Shown: positions 60,178 through 64,000 of the stretch, one piece after another
Position numbering within the stretch: position 1 is the first letter of the stretch
Layout of the letters: each line of letters begins with the position of its first letter
Source: Noviherbaspirillum humi
GTDB taxonomy: Bacteria; Pseudomonadota; Gammaproteobacteria; Burkholderiales; Burkholderiaceae_D
Assembly (NCBI RefSeq): GCF_900188095.1
Contig: NZ_FZOT01000012.1
Location: forward strand, 97,524-161,523
Length of the DNA stretch: 64,000 nucleotides
Reading direction: 5' to 3'
The notes under the pieces: model-generated
Seen by the model: the letters and a program-made list of their open reading frames with translations, nothing else
Database searches by the model: none
What the model was told of the DNA's origin: nothing
Made by a program: the position numbers and the translations under genes

Positions 60178-60186
60178 CGTGACCCC

Positions 60187-60516
60187 TTAGTTACCGACAG
60201 TCACGTAGATGTGACAGGTTTGTTTCGTGAAGCGGTCACCACGTCCCTTCGCGCGAGCGATGAAACGCTTCATGACCGTGCCTTTTTCGACGTAGATCGT
60301 CTTGACTTTCAGCTCGTCGATATCGGCGCCATCGTTATGCTCGGCGTTCGCGATTGCGGACTCGAGAACCTGCTTGATGATGCCGGCACCCTTTTTCGGG
60401 CTGAACGCCAGGATGTTGAGCGCTTGGTCGACCTTCTTGCCGCGAATCAGGTCAGCAACCAGGCGACCTTTTTGGGCAGACAGACGTGCGCCACGGAGAT
60501 TAGCTTTGGTTTCCAT
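60187..60516 (-). CDS. rplV: 50S ribosomal protein L22 (uL22)
   Basis: The 109-residue protein has the tunnel-lining hairpin ([22 protein letters not shown]) and opens [17 protein letters not shown]. Two adjacent ATGs exist; the second (60516) is preferred because AAGG lies at better spacing to it. This region is where macrolide-resistance changes occur; it looks ordinary. Confidence 0.97.
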   Translation of the reverse strand: METKANLRGARLSAQKGRLVADLIRGKKVDQALNILAFSPKKGAGIIKQVLESAIANAEHNDGADIDELKVKTIYVEKGTVMKRFIARAKGRGDRFTKQTCHIYVTVGN

Positions 60517-60525
60517 CATCTGACC

Positions 60526-60801
60526 TTATTTCTTGGCCTTCTTGTCGGCAGCGTGGCCCTTGAACGTCCGGGTCAGCGCGAATTCGCCGAGCTTGTGGCC
60601 TACCATGTTTTCGGAGACATATACCGGCACGTGCTGCTTGCCGTTATGGACGGCGATCGTCAGGCCGATGAAGTCCGGCAGAATGGTCGAACGGCGCGAC
60701 CAGGTCTTGATGGGCTTCTTGTCCTTGGTCGCCTGTGCGGTCTCGACCTTCTTCACTAGGTGGGCGTCGCAGAACGGGCCCTTTTTGAGTGAACGTGTCA
60801 T
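60526..60801 (-). CDS. rpsS: 30S ribosomal protein S19 (uS19)
   Basis: The 91-residue head protein opens [20 protein letters not shown] and carries [22 protein letters not shown] and [15 protein letters not shown]. It partners S13. It lies six bases upstream of rplV. Confidence 0.98.
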   Translation of the reverse strand: MTRSLKKGPFCDAHLVKKVETAQATKDKKPIKTWSRRSTILPDFIGLTIAVHNGKQHVPVYVSENMVGHKLGEFALTRTFKGHAADKKAKK

Positions 60802-60811
60802 GTATTACCCC

Positions 60812-61639
60812 TTATTTCTTGCCACGGCGCGAGACGATCATGGAAGTCGTGCGCTTGTTCTTGCGCGTCTTCTTGCCCTTCGTCTGCTGGCCCCACGGCG
60901 ACACCGGATGACGACCTGCGGAGGTGCGTCCTTCGCCACCGCCGTGCGGGTGGTCGATCGGGTTCATCACAACGCCACGAACGGTCGGGCGTACACCGCG
61001 CCAGCGCATCGCACCGGCCTTACCGATCTTGCGCAGGTTGTGCTCGCCGTTGCCGACTTCGCCAACCGTGGCGCGGCACTCGATGTGCACGCGGCGGACT
61101 TCACCGGAGCGCAGGCGGACCTGGGCGTAGGTGCCTTCACGCGCCATTAGCACGACGCCAGCGCCGGCGGTACGGGCGATCTGGGCGCCTTTGCCAGGCA
61201 GCATTTCGACGCAATGCATGGTGGTGCCGACCGGGATGTTGCGGATCGGGAGGCAGTTGCCAACCTTGATCGGGGCTTCCGCGCCATTCATCAACTGATC
61301 GCCGACCGCGACGTTACGCGGAGCGATGATGTAGCGGCGCTCACCGTCGGCGTAGCATACGAGGGCGATGTGCGCGCTGCGGTTCGGGTCGTACTCGATG
61401 CGCTCGACTTTCGCCGGGATGCCGTCCTTGTTGCGACGGAAATCGACCACGCGGTAGTGGTGCTTATGGCCGCCACCGATGTGACGGGTGGTGATGTGAC
61501 CGTTGTTGTTACGGCCGGCGGTCTTGGACTTCTTCTCGACCAGGGCGGCGAACGGACGGCCTTTGTACAGGTCGGGATTGACGACCTTGACCATACCGCG
61601 GCGGCCAGCCGAGGTCGGTTTCATTTTCACGAGTGCCAT
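60812..61639 (-). CDS. rplB: 50S ribosomal protein L2 (uL2)
   Basis: The 275-residue protein is needed for subunit joining and the peptidyl-transferase centre. Blocks are [14 protein letters not shown] at the start, the OB/SH3 pair in the middle, and [28 protein letters not shown] with the functionally critical His. The start overlaps the rplW stop (TAATG). Confidence 0.98.
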   Translation of the reverse strand: MALVKMKPTSAGRRGMVKVVNPDLYKGRPFAALVEKKSKTAGRNNNGHITTRHIGGGHKHHYRVVDFRRNKDGIPAKVERIEYDPNRSAHIALVCYADGERRYIIAPRNVAVGDQLMNGAEAPIKVGNCLPIRNIPVGTTMHCVEMLPGKGAQIARTAGAGVVLMAREGTYAQVRLRSGEVRRVHIECRATVGEVGNGEHNLRKIGKAGAMRWRGVRPTVRGVVMNPIDHPHGGGEGRTSAGRHPVSPWGQQTKGKKTRKNKRTTSMIVSRRGKK

Positions 61640-61956
61640 TATTTAGCCTCCTCGGTGAAGTTGATTTCCTGACCAGGCTTCAGGCACACGAACGCGCGGC
61701 GGGTGTGGTTGCGGCGACCGTTGAAACGGCCTGCGCGCTTCTGCTTACCCTGGCGGTTCACGACCTGGACGGATTCGACTTGCACCTTGAACATCAGTTC
61801 GACGGCAGCCTTGATTTCCGGCTTGGTGGCGTCCGGGGTAACCAGGAACACGACCTGCTCGTTCTTCTCGGCGACCATGGTTGCCTTTTCCGAGATGACC
61901 GGAGCCAGCAATACCTTCATCAGGCGCTCTTCGCTATGCTTGATTACTGCGCTCAT
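61639..61956 (-). CDS. rplW: 50S ribosomal protein L23 (uL23)
   Basis: The 105-residue tunnel-exit protein docks SRP and trigger factor. It opens [20 protein letters not shown]; an internal ATG ([12 protein letters not shown]) would be a shorter start. It overlaps rplD by ATGA and rplB by one base, so rplD-rplW-rplB are coupled. Confidence 0.97.
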   Translation of the reverse strand: MSAVIKHSEERLMKVLLAPVISEKATMVAEKNEQVVFLVTPDATKPEIKAAVELMFKVQVESVQVVNRQGKQKRAGRFNGRRNHTRRAFVCLKPGQEINFTEEAK

Positions 61957-62573
61957 GCCAGCATCTCCTCAATCTTTGCCAGAGCCGGCTTGGTGATCAG
62001 CACTTTCTTGTAGAACACCAGGGAAACCGGATCGGCGTGACGCGGCTCGACGATCATGACGTTGGCCAGGTTGCGGGAAGCAAGCAGCAGGTTTTCGTCG
62101 AGGTTGTCAGTGATGACCAGCACGGAATCCAGACCCATGCCCTTCAGCTTCTGGGACAGCAGCTTGGTCTTCGGCGCGTCAAGCGACAGGCTTTCCACGA
62201 CAGAGAGACGGTCTTCGCGAGCGAGCTGGGACAGGATCGAGCAGACACCTGCGCGATACATCTTCTTGTTCACTTTGTGAGTGAAGTTTTCGTCAGGCGA
62301 GTTCGGGAAAATCCGGCCGCCTCCGCGCCACAGCGGCGAGGACGACATACCAGCACGGGCACGGCCGGTGCCTTTCTGGCGCCACGGCTTTTTGGTGGTG
62401 TGACTGACTTCTTCACGGTCTTTTTGCTTGCGGTTGCCGCTGCGAGCGTTGGCCTGGTAAGCAACGACGATCTGGTGAATCAGCGCTTCGTTGTAGTCGC
62501 GACCGAAGATGGTATCGGAAGCCGCCACATTGGCGGAGGCCTGACCTTGGTCGTTCAGGAGCTTGAGTTCCAT
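61953..62573 (-). CDS. rplD: 50S ribosomal protein L4 (uL4)
   Basis: The 206-residue protein has the long tunnel-reaching loop ([31 protein letters not shown]). In E. coli L4 also represses the S10 operon through its leader RNA. Here the only structured leader visible lies between rpsJ and rplC, so that RNA is the obvious candidate target. Confidence 0.98.
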   Translation of the reverse strand: MELKLLNDQGQASANVAASDTIFGRDYNEALIHQIVVAYQANARSGNRKQKDREEVSHTTKKPWRQKGTGRARAGMSSSPLWRGGGRIFPNSPDENFTHKVNKKMYRAGVCSILSQLAREDRLSVVESLSLDAPKTKLLSQKLKGMGLDSVLVITDNLDENLLLASRNLANVMIVEPRHADPVSLVFYKKVLITKPALAKIEEMLA

Positions 62574-62576
62574 TGA

Positions 62577-63233
62577 TTAGGCTCCCTTCTTAGCTTTGAC
62601 TTTGACTGCCGGCACGACGACGACTTCGCCGTTCTTGGCACCAGGGACAGCGCCGCGGACCATGATCAGCTGACGCTCGGCGTCGACACGGGCGACAACG
62701 AGGTTCTGCACGGTGCACTTCACGTCACCCATGTGACCGGTCATGCGCTTGCCGGGGAAAACGCGGCCCGGATCCTGCGCCATACCGATGGAGCCAGGAA
62801 CGTTGTGAGAACGGGAGTTACCGTGGGTGGCACGGCCGGAGGCGAAGTTGTAACGCTTGATGGTGCCAGCGTAACCCTTACCGATGCTCACGCCCTGCAC
62901 GTCGACTTTTTGTCCAGCCTCGAACATGCCGACAGCAATCACGTCGCCCGCCTTTAGTTCGGCGGCCTTGGCGGCATCGATACGGAATTCTTTGATGACG
63001 GTACCAGCTTCCACACCCGCTTTGGCGAGGTGGCCGGCAGCTGCTTTGTTGACGCGGCTTGCACGGCGCTGACCGAAGGTGACCTGAACCGCGGAATAAC
63101 CATCGGTTTCAGGCGTTTTGATCTGTGTCACGCGGTTGTTGGACACGTCGATCACGGTAACGGGGATGGTATCACCGTCGTCCGTGAAGATGCGCATCAT
63201 GCCAACCTTGCGACCAAGAAGGCCTAGGCTCAT
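62577..63233 (-). CDS. rplC: 50S ribosomal protein L3 (uL3)
   Basis: The 218-residue protein has the loop [20 protein letters not shown] that reaches the peptidyl-transferase centre, with the Gln that PrmB methylates in other bacteria. The ATG at 63233 has GGAG at good spacing; four more in-frame codons exist upstream. It is preceded by a structured leader and a strong promoter, and by a 154-base gap to rpsJ, longer than in E. coli. Confidence 0.98.
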   Translation of the reverse strand: MSLGLLGRKVGMMRIFTDDGDTIPVTVIDVSNNRVTQIKTPETDGYSAVQVTFGQRRASRVNKAAAGHLAKAGVEAGTVIKEFRIDAAKAAELKAGDVIAVGMFEAGQKVDVQGVSIGKGYAGTIKRYNFASGRATHGNSRSHNVPGSIGMAQDPGRVFPGKRMTGHMGDVKCTVQNLVVARVDAERQLIMVRGAVPGAKNGEVVVVPAVKVKAKKGA

Positions 63234-63246
63234 TGTTTTCTCCATT

Positions 63247-63266
63247 CCCGCCTGCGATTGGGCGGG
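63247..63266 (-). promoter_or_regulatory. Hairpin in the rplC leader, next to the ribosome site
   Basis: CCCGCC and GGCGGG pair over 6 bases with an 8-base loop, ending about four bases before the GGAG of rplC. It could modulate ribosome access. Confidence 0.5.
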
Positions 63267-63294
63267 GCTGACATTAAAAACTACGAAAATAGTG

Positions 63295-63314
63295 AAGCCC
63301 GCCGAAGCGAGCTT
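63295..63314 (-). promoter_or_regulatory. UUCG-tetraloop hairpin in the rplC leader
   Basis: On the minus strand AAGCTCGC-TTCG-GCGGGCTT forms 8 pairs (one G-U) around the extra-stable C(UUCG)G loop. A T-rich stretch (TATTTTCGTAGTTTTT) follows within a few bases, so the element could pause or attenuate transcription. Confidence 0.6.
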
Positions 63315-63328
63315 TACCGTAGCCGGCC

Positions 63329-63357
63329 ATTATAGCCGGCCTTTTTTTCCGCCGCAA
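63329..63357 (-). promoter_or_regulatory. Near-consensus promoter between rpsJ and rplC
   Basis: TTGCGG (63357-63352) and TATAAT (63334-63329) are separated by exactly 17 bases on the minus strand. Transcription would begin near 63322, giving an rplC leader of about 90 bases. The -35 is embedded in a 7-bp inverted repeat CGCAAGC-attc-GCTTGCG (63353-63370). Confidence 0.65.
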
Positions 63358-63387
63358 GCATTCGCTTGCGCTGGCGACGGAATTTTG

Positions 63388-63699
63388 TTATTGCAATTTG
63401 ATCTCTACGTCCACGCCGGCCGGCAGGTCGAGCTTCATCAGTGCATCAACGGTCTTGTCGGTCGGATCGACGATGTCCATAAGGCGCTGGTGGGTGCGGA
63501 TCTCGAACTGGTCGCGCGAGGTCTTGTTGACGTGCGGGGAACGCAGAACGTCAAAACGCTGGATGCGGGTCGGCAGGGGAACCGGGCCCTTGACGACGGC
63601 ACCGGTACGCTTGGCGGTGTCAACGATCTCGAGCGCGGACTGGTCGATCAGGCGGTAGTCGAAAGCTTTGAGGCGGATGCGGATTTTCTGGTTTTGCAT
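63388..63699 (-). CDS. rpsJ: 30S ribosomal protein S10 (uS10, NusE)
   Basis: The 103-residue protein is also the transcription factor NusE that binds NusB and NusG. It reads [20 protein letters not shown] and ends [15 protein letters not shown]. The ribosome site is AAGGAAA. It lies downstream of tuf across 82 bases with a strong hairpin, and is separated from rplC by 154 bases with a promoter. Confidence 0.98.
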   Translation of the reverse strand: MQNQKIRIRLKAFDYRLIDQSALEIVDTAKRTGAVVKGPVPLPTRIQRFDVLRSPHVNKTSRDQFEIRTHQRLMDIVDPTDKTVDALMKLDLPAGVDVEIKLQ

Positions 63700-63720
63700 G
63701 GTATTTCCTTGAAAGAACGA

Positions 63721-63742
63721 GCTGCGGGCATCCGCCCGCAGC
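63721..63742 (-). promoter_or_regulatory. Hairpin between tuf and rpsJ
   Basis: GCTGCGGGC and GCCCGCAGC pair perfectly over 9 bases with a 4-base loop, about 20 bases before the rpsJ start. It is followed on the minus strand only by TCGTTCTTTC, so it is a weak terminator at best and may be an attenuator or processing site. Confidence 0.55.
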
Positions 63743-63781
63743 GATATTTAAGTCAGACGCAATTCAGAGAACTGCAACGCC

Positions 63782-64000
63782 TTACTCGATGATTTTGGCA
63801 ACGACGCCGGCGCCAACGGTACGGCCACCTTCACGGATGGCGAAGCGCAGGCCTTCTTCCATCGCGATCGGGTTGATCAGCTTGACCGTGATCGACACGT
63901 TGTCGCCCGGCATGACCATCTCTTTGTCCTTCGGCAGCTCGATCGCGCCGGTCACGTCCGTGGTACGGAAGTAGAACTGCGGACGGTAGTTGTTGAAGAA
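63782..64000 (-). CDS. tuf: Elongation factor Tu, C-terminal 72 residues; runs off the right edge
   Basis: Translation on the minus strand gives [20 protein letters not shown], then [14 protein letters not shown] and the ending [11 protein letters not shown], which is domain 3 of EF-Tu. The 5' part lies to the right. Position beside rpsJ is the usual fusA-tuf-rpsJ order. Betaproteobacteria often have two tuf copies, so which one this is rests on context. Confidence 0.98.
   Translation of the reverse strand, partial: FFNNYRPQFYFRTTDVTGAIELPKDKEMVMPGDNVSITVKLINPIAMEEGLRFAIREGGRTVGAGVVAKIIE

Noticed and set aside
63323..63347. Hairpin GCCGGC-cattata-GCCGGC plus T tract read as a terminator
   Set aside because: The T tract is on the plus strand, where no gene would end. 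On the coding strand the same bases form the TATAAT of a well-spaced promoter.

Overview
The window is a GC-rich chromosomal segment of a betaproteobacterium, order Burkholderiales and probably Oxalobacteraceae (Herbaspirillum/Noviherbaspirillum-like). This assignment is inferred from gene content and protein wording, not from a database search. Supporting signs are a System II cytochrome c maturation pair (CcsB-ResB) next to cytochrome c4, a NodI/NodJ-like exporter, pilMNOPQ joined to aroKB and dgt, and the S10-spc-alpha ribosomal series with rpmJ and infA between secY and rpsM. Nearly all of it is conserved housekeeping DNA. No tRNA, rRNA, CRISPR array, prophage or intact insertion sequence was seen. 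The one mobile-element-type gene is a solitary Y1 (RAYT-like) transposase beside gltB.

Layout. 1-9 kb (minus strand): 5' part of gltB; a RAYT-like transposase with a changed HUH motif; a metallophosphoesterase and a lipid kinase that overlap; an HDOD-GAF protein overlapping a PAS-GGDEF-EAL protein; ssb. 9-16.6 kb: an MFS exporter divergent from uvrA-acyP, then an AEC carrier and a Kef-type K+/H+ antiporter. 16.7-23.5 kb (plus): the LPS operon kdsD-kdsC-lptC-lptA-lptB, followed by rpoN, hpf and a lone 3-hydroxyisobutyryl-CoA hydrolase-like gene. 23.5-31.7 kb (minus): dgt, aroB, aroK and type IV pilus pilQ-P-O-N-M, with pbp1A divergent. 34-38 kb: cyaY, lptM, lysA, msrQ, msrP. 38-44 kb: ccsB, resB and cytochrome c4 (minus), then engB and hemB (plus). 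44-49 kb (minus): 1-Cys peroxiredoxin, dsbD, cutA and a nodJI-like ABC exporter. 49-64 kb (minus): alpha operon (rpsM-rpsK-rpsD-rpoA-rplQ), rpmJ, infA, spc operon (rplN to secY), S10 operon (rpsJ to rpsQ) and the 3' end of tuf.

How the genes work together. The LPS block makes the Kdo precursor arabinose-5-phosphate, removes phosphate from Kdo-8-phosphate, and exports LPS through Lpt. The pil block is the inner-membrane alignment complex plus the secretin. CcsB/ResB, DsbD, MsrPQ, cytochrome c4 and the peroxiredoxin together form a periplasmic and redox theme between 36 and 47 kb.

Most interesting non-coding signals. (i) A probable small RNA on the minus strand between engB and hemB, with a strong terminator and two C-rich, anti-Shine-Dalgarno-like loops. 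(ii) A near-consensus promoter and a structured leader with a UUCG tetraloop between rpsJ and rplC. (iii) Terminator-like hairpins after rpsK, rpsD, rpoA and rplQ in the alpha operon. (iv) A terminator-like hairpin between the cytochrome c4 gene and resB. All coordinates and structures were read by eye. No folding or homology program was run.
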